From assembly GCA_944474755.1 (NCBI GenBank), contig OX104117.1, forward strand, positions 62,053,522 to 62,117,521: a stretch of DNA of 64,000 nt, given 5' to 3'. The notes below the pieces were generated by a model. That model worked only from the letters and a program-made list of their open reading frames with translations, did no database searches and had not been told where the DNA came from. The first letter of the stretch is position 1. The number at the start of each line of letters is the position of its first letter. Shown piece after piece: positions 24,218-35,257 of the stretch. This DNA is from Limnoperna fortunei (taxonomy: Eukaryota; Mollusca; Bivalvia; Mytilida; Modiolidae). The position numbers and the translations under genes were made by a program.

Positions 24218-26979
24218 TCAACATCCCACGACATTACTATAGTCCTCTCGAATGGGAATACCTAAAAATAGAAAATAAAATAGAATTGTTATTGAGTACA
24301 AAGTGAATGGAACTTTCTCTCTATTGTTTGTAATATTACAAATGCACTGGCGTTCTGCTTGACTTCTATTAATGCTTCGAACAATACCGAAATCGGAACA
24401 AAAGGTATAAGAATGTTTAGATCAAAAATATATCCAATACCACAATTTTTTCTTAAGAAATTGTCATGTTGTAGTCATTTAATCGTTATTAGCATATAAT
24501 AATACTCTACGCTCAATTTGATTTAGCAAAGAATTATCTTGATATTCGACAGTTGCACATATCAACATCCTGATTAGTTTTATAATTTAATTAAAATCTA
24601 TCATACCTTTAATATCCATAAGTTTTGAGGTATGCTCTAAAATACACTTCAATTCTTCTATGCTGTCATGTAGTTTTTCCGCTGTTTGTGCGATTTTGTT
24701 TCCTGAAAGCAAAGAATTGACAAAAGTGTTGTGTGACAAACATGAAATTAGCTTCAATTGCAGACAACTTGTATAAAAAAGTATTGTTTCGAGCATTATG
24801 TACATGACATGAGACATGTCCATTTCATTATGTAAATGAAATGAGACATCATGTCCATTTCATGTTCAAAATTTTAAAATGTTTAGAAAAATATGTTCTA
24901 GTCAATTAGGGTCACACATTTGTAAATTACCTGCAGCCATTCCAATACGTCTGATTTCCTGGATTCTGTCACTGTGTCGTTCTGCAGATATCATTGTGTT
25001 CAGTTTCCTGAGTTTATTTATTTGACCAATCATAGTAGGTCTCAAGACGGACATATCCTCCTCAGTGTTGACCAGCTGATGTTGCATGATGTCGACCATT
25101 TTGAAAAGAGCTTCCAGGTCTTTAGTTAAGCCTGGGATTCTGTTTTGTTTATTCTTAACTAAGCGACTTGTCAATGCTACAAAAAGATAAATATAATACA
25201 TGTATGAATTTCCTTTGAAATAAAAGTAAATTGAGGTATTTCTTACATGTATTCTGAAATTTAAAAAATAATTTATATTAAAAGTTCAAGCAGTGACTGT
25301 TTTTGAACATCAATGTTTTAATATTTAAATGTGTGATATAATAATTTAAAACTTACCATCCATATCTGAAGAGTTAACATCAATCTGCCAGCAGTGGTGT
25401 TCGATAACTCTTGTTACCAAGTTCAGCTCTGAAATGGAATTTCAATATAGCTACATCCACAATCTCACAGATGGCGTTATTTGACAGCAATCTTCATTTT
25501 TATTAAATGATGATGAAATTACAATTTTATTGATTAATTGATTTGGTTGATTGCTCGACTGAGTGATTGATTGTAACTCTCAGCAACAACATTTCAGCTA
25601 TATTCTTCATGTGTGTGTCATATAATTTTTATTAATTTGTAATTTCACTGACTATAGTGTTATGAGGATGCCTTATACCCACCTTTAACCAGTTTGGAAT
25701 ATTCCACATTTTCTCTTCTTGTCATGTGGATCAAATATGTAATTAATGCACAGCAGGTAAGTTGCAGCTTATACGAGTTCAGCCACTGATGGAAGGAAGT
25801 AAGAAAAAAGAAAATGTTGAAAGAGAAAGAGCAAACAAAAGAAATAAATTATGTGAAACAAAGAAAACAGAGAAAACAGAAATACTTTTCAGTACGGAAG
25901 CTTCTTTAGGACATCTTTTATAATTAGGTATAACGAATTCCAGATTTCCTGATCGGTTATGATAATTCGTAATAACGAGATCACGAATTTTAATGCGTTT
26001 ATAACGATTTTCAGAATTTGTGATCACTTAATTCGTTATCGCAAATTACGGAATAGGTTATCACGAATTATAAAAAAAAATGTAGGTTCTGAAGAAGCGT
26101 CTGTTGTTCGTAGTAAACAGAAATGAAAGATTTCATAAAACATATGGATTATATTTCTGTCAATGTGTAAATGATCATGAACCGATAGAGAAGGGTCTCA
26201 AACATTAACAGTCGGATGAGCTATAATTTCAAACGTGTTGTTTATTGTTTTGTTTCGTTTCTTGGTATGTTTGCGTGTGTGTGTGTGTAGCTTCTTTGTT
26301 GGTTTTTTTTGTATTTTAATTTTTGGTTACAATCAACAAATTTTTAGCTAGACCAAGTCTATATAGTTTTTATTTATGAGGAACCCGAGTATACCGGGAG
26401 AAGAAACAGTGAGCAGGAAAAACTGGCACGTGTGCTAAGAACGTTACTTACAATCACCGCATTTGTTGTAAAACCATCATACATCCTCAAATTCATCAAC
26501 TCCATAATATCCACTCCGATCGCGTGTACATATCTAGCCATCAAATTCAATAACTCAGCCAAGACTTCGCCTTTTAATCTTCCATAATTAAACATGGCTT
26601 CACATTTGGACCTGGAAAAGGACAAAAACGTACACACACTTTTAAACACGTTTGTTTGATAAATTTGCAATATGTTAATTAGGTACGAGGAGTTCCCCAT
26701 AGCAGATAATAAACGCGTTTTGCTTAATTTTGCTAACATATTTGATGTTGTAATTTTAATGTATATACATTGTATTGCGCTATTTATATTATGAAAAACA
26801 AATATTTACCTTAGAGTACACATAACATCGCTTAGAAGGCACAGAAATCCATCTGTATCCAGGAGCCTTGGTGATTCGGAAATCATCGGACGACTAATAA
26901 AACAGCCTGATACAAAAATGAGGCTAAACATAAGACAAAGCAGGAGAGGAGCATTACGTCCCTCTACCTGCTTCGCCAT
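24218..26979 (-). CDS. Secreted helical cysteine-containing protein, paralog A
   Basis: I do not recognise this family. Seven exons on the minus strand: 26979-26810, 26611-26452, 25785-25683, 25428-25357, 25176-24931, 24702-24607, 24261-24218 (stop TGA). All junctions are GT-AG and in phase, giving 296 codons. The start ATG at 26979 opens a signal peptide (MAKQVEGRNAP, then hydrophobic LLLCLMFSLIFVSG). The rest is rich in long helices with Leu/Met/Lys/Glu spacing (exon 2 about residues 58-110; exon 5 about 170-250, likely coiled coil). Cysteines lie at 26, 47, 54, 60, 121, 122, 157, 270 and 296, the last being the final residue; one N-glycosylation site NSS at 163. The tiny last exon encodes IPIREDYSNVVGC. 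An extracellular role is inferred from the signal peptide only; a helical cytokine-like or coiled-coil secreted factor is possible. Paralog B lies 6.2 kb to the right. Confidence 0.82.
25893..26120. repeat. MITE-like block in paralog A intron 2
   Basis: Left TACGGAAGCTTCTTTAGGA pairs loosely with right TTCTGAAGAAGCG...TTCGTAGTA. The inside is made of repeated TAACGAATT / AATTCGTTAT words in both orientations. Present at the same place in unit B (about 32112-32334). Confidence 0.4.
26330..26440 (-). mobile_element. Decayed SINE fragment at the 3' edge of paralog A intron 2
   Basis: ATTTTTAGCTAGACCAAG, TAGTTTTTATTTATGAGG and AACCCGAGTATACCGGGAG match the SINE body on the minus strand, diverged. 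The same fragment is in unit B (32575-32690), so it predates the duplication. Confidence 0.5.
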
Positions 26980-27105
26980 TTTGTCGTTATGTCGCTACAA
27001 CAAAAGAAACGTCAGGACGTTTGTTACGTTACATTCAATAGACATCCGGTCCCTTGAAAGTCTCGTCATAGGTTGCGACGTGTCCATAAAATATGCACTC
27101 TATAA
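26980..27105 (-). promoter_or_regulatory. Immediate upstream region of paralog A
   Basis: Only about 127 bp separate the start codon from a SINE. On the minus strand the word GCATATTTTATGG (around 27086-27098) could act as a TATA-like element. The corresponding bases in unit B are nearly the same (33221-33345). Function is inferred from position. Confidence 0.3.
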
Positions 27106-27352
27106 CGCCACTTTCAACATTTTAAAAACTATATCATGGCGTCCAGTTTTTATTAGGGAGGAAGCCGAAGTACCCTGAGAAAACCACCGACATGCGGTAT
27201 GAAAACTTCCAATTCTTGTCAATTAAGATTGAAGTCGAGTACACCCTGTCTGCAGTTAGAATTAAACCCGCAATCTCAGTGTTGACAGACCAAGTGATCA
27301 ATAGTAGACGAACTACCTTAACCACTCGGCCACCGAGCCCCCCCCCCCCCTT
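27106..27352 (-). mobile_element. Near full-length tRNA-derived SINE upstream of paralog A
   Basis: Complement of the SINE: tail half with TATATCATGGCGTCCAG and GGAAGCCGAAGTACCC, then CAATTAAGATTGAAGTCGAG, then the tRNA-like head (complement GGTGGCCGAGTGGTTAAGG). Shared with unit B at 33346-33592, so it was there before the duplication. A C-run follows the head. Confidence 0.75.
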
Positions 27353-27472
27353 GCAACCGAATGTGAACTTTCAGCAATGTTACATTAATAATATCACGTT
27401 TTTCTAGAGCATTACTGTATACTTGTTATTAACTTTAAAATTGCCTTGCTTATGTCATGTGATCTATTTGTA

Positions 27473-29011
27473 TACTCACTCAAAAAAAACGTATCATCGG
27501 ATACATTATTACAAATAATTGTTTGCGAACAAATAACCTTTAAATATTCAAATATATATACAGAACATCATAATTACACCTTAATTAAAGGTTTCCACTT
27601 GAAAGCATTTAAGTTTATCCACCCGTGAACGACTGTGGTCGAAATCGGAAACACACTATGAATTGCAAATTGCTAAAAACAGGGTCGACTTTCAAGTGCA
27701 AATAATGGATATTTTTTAACTCAGACAATAGGTATAAAACCCCGCTATTTCTTTTCTTGACTGCATTAGTAAAATAGAATTCTGTTGAGGTGACGCTATG
27801 CCAAGGTTAGAAGGTTAGATGCTGCTACCCGGAATATCGCAAACGGTCGAATCGGGGCCGGGGAATCACAGAATGCTGTTGCCAGAACGTACGATGTTCA
27901 TCGTAGCACAATTTCACGCCTTTGAAGTCGCTATCAGCAGCTTGGTACTATGACAGACCGACTACTTTTAGGGCGTCCGCCTGTTACAACTCGGGTGCAG
28001 GATCGTTATATTAGATTATTCCATCTACGGAACAGGACTATTGCTGCAACAGAAACAGTTGTAAACGTCCCTGGGTTGAGCCGTATATCACCGCAGACAG
28101 TACGCAATCGGTTACATACACTCTCATGGATTGTGGGAAAAGAGACCTTACGTCGGAGCAACACTGAGACGCCAACACCGCCGATCCAAAGGTTAGATGG
28201 TGTACTACCGTTTGTGTATGGACTTTACAGAACTGGAGAAGAGTGTGGTTTTGTCGAAGAGTTACGTTTTCAGCTTGCAAGCGAGATGATTGCATACATA
28301 CGAGTGTACAGGTGCCAAAATGAACGTTTTTCGCAAAACTGTGTTGAAGAAAGAGAATTTTGGCGGAGGCAGTGTTATGATGTTGGCCACTATCTCTTAC
28401 GCCAGGAACACACAGATGTTACGTATCAAAGGCAATCTAAACGCTGTTAGTTATAGAGACGAAATTATAGGGCCGCATTTATTGCCGTAATTGACATTCA
28501 AAGACAAATTTTCAACACGACAATGCCCGACTACATACAGCACGTGTAACAGAAGATTTTGTAGAGCAACAGAATGACAATGTGATCCGTTTGCCATCAC
28601 GATCTCCAGATCTTAACCCTATTGAACATCTGTAGGATGAACTAGATCGGCGGGTGCGCCAACGACAACCACCGTCTTAAAATTTGCAACAATTAGAGCA
28701 GGCACTTCAGAATGAGTGGCAAAGCATACCGCGCGTTAGTACTCAACGTTTAATTGAATCCATTCCAAACAGAGTAAGGGCTGTGTTACAAGCAAATGGT
28801 GGACACAACAGAGACTGACATTTATTGCGTCATTTACTAGTATTGACAATATGCGACAAAATGTAATATTCCATGGTAAAGGAACGCATGAACAAGAACT
28901 GTGCCAATTTTTACATTTTCGCATCAATTATTTATATTATAAATTGTTAAAATAATATATGAAGTAAAATTCCCAATTTTGTGTATGTTGCGTTTCTTTA
29001 CTGAGTGAGTA
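27473..29011 (+). mobile_element. Tc1-like transposon in unit A
   Basis: Ends TACTCACTCAAAAAAAACG and CGTTTCTTTACTGAGTGAGTA are inverted repeats, with TA outside both (27471-27472, 29012-29013). Length about 1.54 kb, normal for Tc1-like elements. The inside holds a degraded transposase. The orthologous copy is in unit B. Confidence 0.85.
27798..28818 (+). pseudogene. Tc1-like transposase, inactivated
   Basis: Reading fragments give a helix-turn-helix region (RNIANGRIGAGES, VHRSTISRL), LLLGRPPVTT, QDRYIRL, ISPQTVRNRL, then in shifted frames GNLNAVSYRDEIIGPHLLP, RSPDLNPIEHL-like and NGGHNRD ending at the stop 28816-28818. The start frame breaks after six codons. A TGA replaces the usual Trp after TISRL, and frameshifts follow, so no active DDE transposase is encoded. 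Confidence 0.85.
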
Positions 29012-29020
29012 TATTTGCTG

Positions 29021-29915
29021 CCCCTGTCTGATGTAATGCCTTCTGACGTCATGCCGGTCTTATGTCATGTCACCTGCATTGTATTTGCAATCCCTGGTCT
29101 GATCTAATGTCATTTGTATGTGATTGTTGTCACCAGTCTGATGTCATGTGGTTTGTATTTGTGTTTGATATCACAGGTCTGATGTTATGCGTTTTGTATT
29201 TGTGTTTGCTATCACAGGTCTGATGTCATGGGGTTTGTATTTGTGTTTGCTATCACAGGTCTGATGTCATGCGGTTTGTATTTGTGTTTGCTATCACAGG
29301 TCTGATGTCATGTGGTTTGTATTTGTGTTTGCTATCACAGGTCTGATGTCATGCGTTTTGTATTTGTGTTTGATATCACAGGTCTGATGTCATGCGGTTT
29401 GCATTTGTGTTTGATATCACAGGTCTGATGTCATGCGGTTTGTACTTGTGTTTGCTATCACATGTCTGATGTCACGAGGTTTGTATTTGTGCTTGCTATC
29501 ACAGGTCTGATGTCATGCGGTTTGTATTTGTGTTTGCTATCACAGGTCTGATGTCATGCGTTTTGTATTTGTGTTTGATATCACAGGTCTGATGTCATGC
29601 GGTTTGCATTTGTGTTTGATATCACAGGTCTGATGTCATGCGGTTTGTACTTGTGTTTGCTATCACATGTCTGATGTCACGCGGTTTGTATTTGTGCTTG
29701 CTATCACAGGTCTGATGTCATACGGTTTGTACTTGTGTTTCCTATCACAGGTCTGATGTCATGCGGTTTGTATTTGTGTTTGCTATCACAGGTCTGATGT
29801 CATGCGATTCGTATTTGCGTTTGCTATCACAGGTCTGATTTCTCGCGGTTTGTATTGGTGTTTGCTATCACAGGTCTGATGTCACGCGGTTTGTATTTGT
29901 GTTTGCTATCTACAA
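29021..29915. repeat. 41-bp minisatellite, unit A array (about 19 units)
   Basis: Unit GGTCTGATGTCATGCGGTTT plus GTATTTGTGTTTGCTATCACA. The first few units are diverged. From about 29346 a group of variant units (GCGTTTTG, then TTTGCATT, TTTGTACTT, CACATGTC) recurs 205 bp later, i.e. a five-unit higher-order repeat. The array does not code: 41 is not a multiple of three. Confidence 0.9.
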
Positions 29916-30494
29916 AACTAGTGTGCACGCAATTAGTGCACTCAGGTACCTGATTTGACAAAGTCTACTACTTACATGATTGTCGCGGTGACTGTTCAAC
30001 TTGAACAGACAATACCGCTGAAAAACTCTTAAAAGTATATACCCCTTCAATCCAACTAGCGGTCATAAGGTTAGATATGAATGTATTTAGGGTCCGCAGC
30101 ATTCTTATGGTGTTGTTCTGCTCGACTTATTTAGTCCTCATGTTGGTTTTCACGCCACTAGTTTTGTTTCATAGAATCATACCCCGTACCCCCTAATTTT
30201 TTGTGAATCCACAATGTTACTTGTACCGCTATTCCCCTTGTGTTTGTTTTAAAAGCGTTTTCCAGCATTTTTCAGCTATTATAGCATCTCGTTTTTAATA
30301 GTTGGACGTACCAAAAGTATCTTTTTGAAAACACCTTAACTTCGGTACAGACCTGTGTATCATTCCGTCGTTAAGACAAGATTAGATTTTATAAAGGTTT
30401 AGACAATGTATTTCGTTTTGTGTTATGTTACAATAACTGGTCAAACAAATTACGAGTATATTTAATTATGATCTCAATCACAACATAATGTCTC

Positions 30495-33220
30495 AACATC
30501 CCACAACATTACTATAGTCCTCTCGAATGGGAATATCTAAAAATAGAAATAAAATAGAATTGTTATTGTGTACAAAGTGAATGGAACTTTCTCCCTATTA
30601 TTTATAATATTACAGATGCACTGGCGGTCTGCATGACTTCTATTCATGCTTCGAACAATCCCGAAATCGGAACGAAACGTACACGAATGTTCGGATCAAA
30701 ACATATCCGTTACCACCATTTTGTCTTAAAAAACTGTCATTTTGTAGTCATTTAATCGTTCTTTGAAAATAATAATACTCTATGCTCAATTTGATTTAGC
30801 AAAGAATTATCTTGATATTCGACAATTGAACATATCAACATCCTGCCAAGTTTTAAAATTAAATTGAAATCTTTCATACCTTTAATATCCATAAGTTTTG
30901 AGGTATGCTCTAAAATACACTTCACTTCTTCTATGCGCTCATGAAGTTTTTCCGCTGTTTGTGCGATTTTGTCTCCTGAAAGCAAAGAATTGACAAAAGT
31001 GTTGTGTAACAAACGTGAAATTAGCTTTAATGGCAGACAACTTGTATTATGTACGTGAAATGAGACATGATGTCTCATTTCATGTTCAATATTTTAAAAT
31101 GTTTAGAAAAATATGTTCTAGTCAATTGGGGTCACACATTTGTAAATTACCTGCAGCCATTCCAATACGTCTGATTTCCTGGATTCTGTCACTGTGTCGT
31201 TCTGCAGATAGTATTGTGTTCAGTTTCCTGAGTTTATTTATTTGACCAATCATAGTAGGTCTCCAGACGGACATATCCTCCTCAGTGTTGACCAGCTGAT
31301 GTTGCATGAAGTCGACCATTTTGAAAAGAGCTTCCAAGTCTTTAGTTAAGCCTGGGATTCTGTTTTGTTTATTCTTAACTAAGCGACTTGTCAATGCTAC
31401 AAAAAGTTAAATATAATACATGTATGAGTTTCCTTTGAAATAAAAGTAAATTGAGGTATTTCTTACATGTATTCTGAAATTTGAAAAAAAATTATATTAA
31501 AAGTTCAAGCTTTGACTGTTTTTGAACATTAATATTTAAATATTTAAATGTGTGAAAATAATAATTTAAAATTTACCATCCATATCTGAAGAGTTAACAT
31601 CAATCTGCCAGCAGTGGTGTTCCATAACTCTTGTTACCAAGTTCAGCTCTGAAATGGAATTTCAATATAGTTACGATTGATCATTCTTTTCTAGCTCTGC
31701 AACCACAGTCTCACGGATGGGGTTATATAACTGCAATCTTCATTTTAATAATTGATTTGGTTGATTGCTCGACTGAGTGATTGATTGTAACTCTTCGGCA
31801 GCAACAACATTTCAGCTACATTCTTCGTGTGTGTGTCATATTATTGCTTATTAATTTGTAATTTCACTGGGCATAGTGTTATGAGGATGCCTTATACCCA
31901 CCTTTAACCAGTTTAGAATATTCCACATTTTCTCTTCTTGTCATGTGGATCAAATATGTTATTAATGCACAGCAGATAAGTTGCAGCTTATACGAGTTCA
32001 GCCACTGATGGAAGGAAGTAAGAAAAAAGAAAATGTTGAAAGAGAAAGAGCAAACAAAAGAAATAAATTATGTGAAACAAAGAAAACAGAGAAAACAGAA
32101 ATACTTTTCAGTACGGAAGCTTCTTTAGGAACTCTTTTATAATTAGGTATAACGAATTCCAGATTTTCTGATCGGTTATGATAATTCGTAATAACGAGAT
32201 CACGAATTTTAATGTGTTAATAACGATTTTTAGAATTTCTGATTACTTAATTGGTTATCGCAAATTATGGAATAGGTTATCACGAATTATAAAAAAATGT
32301 AGATCCTGAAGAAGCGTCTGTAGTTCGTAGTAAACAGAAATGAAAGATTTCATAAAACATGGATTATAATTCTGTCAACGTGTAAATGATCATGAACTGA
32401 TAAAGAAAGGTATCAAACATTAACAGTCGGATGAGCTATAATTTCAAACGTGTTGTTTATTGTTTTGTTTCTTTTCTTGGTATGTTTGCGTGTGAGGGTG
32501 TGTGTGTGTTTTTGTGAGGGTGCGTGTGTCTGTGTGTAGCTTCTTTGTTGTTTTTTTTTTGTATTTTAATTTTTGGTTACAATCAACAAATTTTTAGCTA
32601 GACAAAGTCTATATAGTTTTTATTTATGAGGAACCCCAGTATACCAGGAGAAGAAACAGTCAGCAGGAAAAACTGGCACGTGTGCTAAGAACGTTACTTA
32701 CAATCACCGCATTTGTTGTAAAACCATCATACATCCTCAAATTCATCAACTCCATAATATCCACTCCGATCGCGTGTACATATCTAGCCATCAAATTCAA
32801 TAACTCAGCCAAGACTTCGCCTTTTAATCTTCCATAATTAAACATGGCTTCACATTTGGACCTAGAAAAGGACAAAAACGTACACACACTTTTAAACACG
32901 TTTGTTTGATAAATTTGCAACATGTTAAAGGTACGAGGAGTTCCCCATAGCAGATGATAAACGCTTTTTGCTTTATTTTGCGAACATATTTGATGTTGTA
33001 ATTTTAATGTATTTATTGTGCTATTTATATTATGAAACACAAATATTTACCTTAGAGTACACAAAACCTCGCTTAGAAGGCACATAAATCCATCTGTATC
33101 CAGGAGCCTTGGTGATTCGGAAATCATCGGACGACTTATAAAACAGCCTGATACAAAAATGAAGCTAAACATAAGACAAAGCAGGAGAGGAGCATTGCGC
33201 CCCTCTACGTGCTTCGCCAT
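30495..33220 (-). CDS. Secreted helical cysteine-containing protein, paralog B
   Basis: Family unknown to me. Seven exons on the minus strand: 33220-33051, 32861-32702, 32004-31902, 31648-31577, 31396-31151, 30975-30880, 30538-30495 (stop TGA). Exon lengths are the same as in paralog A (170, 160, 103, 72, 246, 96, 44), again 296 codons with no stop or frameshift. Signal peptide MAKHVEGRNAP plus LLLCLMFSFIFVSG. All nine cysteines of paralog A, the NSS site and the C-terminal PIREDYSNVVGC are kept. By my reading the two proteins differ at about 16 residues (for example Q4H, L20F, L46M, T120I, G283D) against about 8 silent changes; exon 2 is identical. Both copies keeping frame suggests both are, or recently were, functional. 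Confidence 0.82.
32575..32690 (-). mobile_element. Decayed SINE fragment in paralog B intron 2
   Basis: Same fragment as at 26330-26440, with ATTTTTAGCTAGACAAAG and GAACCCCAGTATACCAGGAG. Confidence 0.5.
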
Positions 33221-33345
33221 TTTGTCGTTATGTCGCTACAACAAAAGAAACGTCAGGACGTTTGTGACGTTACATTCAATAGACATCCGGTTCCTTGAAA
33301 GTCTCGTCATAGGTTACGACGTGTCCATAAAATATGCACTCTATA

Positions 33346-33592
33346 ACGCCACTTTCAACATTTTTAAAACTATATCATGGCGTCCAGTTTTTATAAGGGA
33401 GGAAGTCGAAGTACCCTGAGAAAACCCCCGACATGCGGTACATTAAAACTTCGAATTCTTGTCAATTAAGATTTAAGTCGAGTACACCCTGCCTGCAGTT
33501 AGAATTAAACCCGCAATCTCAGTGTTGACAGACCAAGTGATCAATAGTAGACGAACTACCTTAACCACTCGGCCACCGAGCCCCCCCCCCTT
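33346..33592 (-). mobile_element. tRNA-derived SINE upstream of paralog B
   Basis: Unit B copy of the SINE at 27106-27352: TATATCATGGCGTCCAG at 33370, tRNA-like head complement CCACTCGGCCACCGAGCCCC near 33565-33584. Confidence 0.75.
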
Positions 33593-33725
33593 TGCAACCG
33601 AATGTGAACTTTCAGCAATAATGTTTGAAATGTTACATTAATAATATCACGTTTTTCTAGAGCATTACTGTATACTTGTTATTAAATTTAAAATTGCCTT
33701 GCTTATGTCATGTGATCTATTTGTA

Positions 33726-35250
33726 TACTCACTCAAAAAAAAAAACGCATCATCACATAAATTATTACAAATAATTTTTTTGCGGACAAATAACCTTTAA
33801 ATATTCAAATCTATATATACAACATCATTATTACACCTTAATTAAAGGTTTCCACGCGAAAGCATTTAAGTCTATCCACCCGTGAATGACTGTGGTCGAA
33901 ATCTGAAACACACTATGAATTGCAAATTGCTAAAAACAGGGTCGACTTTCACGTGCAAATAATGGATATTTTTTAACTCAGACAATAGGTATAAAACCTC
34001 GCTATTTATTTTCTTGTCTGCATTAGTAAAATAGAATTCTGATGAGGTGACGCTATGCCAATAAAGGTTAGAAGGTTAGATGCTGCTACCCGGAATATCG
34101 CAAACGGTCGAATCGGGGCCGGGGAATCACAGAGTGCTTTTGCCAGAACGTACAATGTTCATCGTAGCACAATTTCACGCCTTTGAAGTCGCTATCAGCA
34201 GCTTGGTACTACGACAGACCGACTACTTTTAGGGCGTCCGCGTGTTACAACTCGGGCGCAGGATCGTTACATTAGATTATTCCATCTACGGAACAGGACA
34301 ATTGCTGCAACAGAAACAGCTGCAAACGTCCCTGGGTTGCGCCGTATATCACCGCAGACAGTACGCAATCGGTTACGCTCTCATGGATTGTGGGCAAAGA
34401 AACCTTACGTGGGAGCAACACTGAGACGCCAACACAGCCGATGCTAAGGTTAGATGGTGTACTACCGTTTGTGTATGGACTTTACAGAACTGGAGAAGAG
34501 TGTGGTTTAGCGAAGAGTTACTTTTTCAGATGATTTCATACATACGATTGTACAGGTGCCGAAATGAACGTTTTTCGCAAAATTGTGTTGTAGAAAGTGA
34601 ATTTTGGCGGAGGCAGTGTTATGATGTTGGCCACTATCTCTTACGCCAGGAACACACAGATGTTACGTATCAAAGGCAATCTTAACGCTGTTAGTTATAG
34701 AGACGAAATTATAGGGCCGCATTTATTGCCGTAATTGACATTCAAAGACAAATTTTCAACACGACAATGCCCGACCACATACAGCACGTGTAACAGTAGA
34801 TTTTTTAGAGCAACAGAATGACAATGTGATCCGTTGGCCATCACGATCTCCGGATCTTAACCCAATTGAACATCTGTGGAATGAACTAGATCGGAGCGTG
34901 CGCCAACGACAACCACCGTCTCAAAATTTGCAACAATTAGAGCAGGCACTTCACTTTTGAGTGGCAAAGTATACCTCGTGTTAGTACTCAACGTTTAATT
35001 GAATCAATTCCAAACAGAGTAAGGGCTGTGTTACAAGCAAATGGTGGACACAACAGATACTGACATTTTTTGCGTCATTTATTGACAATATGCGACAAAA
35101 TGTAATATTCCATGGTAAAGGAACGCATGAACAAGAACTGTGCCAATTTTTACATTTTCGTATCAATTATTTATATGATAATTTGTTAAAATAATATATG
35201 AAGTAAATTTCCAAATTTTGCGTATGTAGCTTTTCTTTATTGAGTGAGTA
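33726..35250 (+). mobile_element. Tc1-like transposon in unit B
   Basis: Ends TACTCACTCAAAAAAAAA and TTTATTGAGTGAGTA with TA outside (33724-33725, 35251-35252). Orthologous to the unit A copy. Confidence 0.85.
34055..35063 (+). pseudogene. Tc1-like transposase, inactivated, better preserved copy
   Basis: Starts MPIKVRRLDAATRNIANG and runs in frame to TISRL, then the same TGA as in unit A, then SRYQQLG, LLLGRPRVTT, ISPQTVRNRLRSHGLWAKK before frame breaks. Near the end FQHDNARPHTA and RSPDLNPIEHLWNELD (the second and third catalytic-region motifs) and the C-terminal NGGHNRY are readable. The shared TGA means the element was already dead before the segmental duplication. Confidence 0.85.
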
Positions 35251-35257
35251 TATTTGC

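Larger units (their letters stand above)
22393..29915. repeat. Segmental tandem duplication, unit A
   Basis: The order of 3' flank, secreted-protein gene, SINE, Tc1-like element and 41-bp minisatellite found here is repeated in the same orientation in unit B (29973-37775). Outside the minisatellite most of the two units align with a few percent difference, including introns. Unit A alone carries an insertion at about 22918-24017. Confidence 0.85.

Noticed and set aside
26918..27178. 86-codon plus-strand frame opposite paralog A exon 1 (and its unit B copy)
   Set aside because: It is the antisense of exon 1 plus promoter plus SINE; the minus-strand reading has splice sites, a signal peptide and in-frame exons.
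29021..29915. Possible CRISPR-like array (regular repeats)
   Set aside because: Units are contiguous 41-bp tandem copies without unique spacers, in an animal genome.
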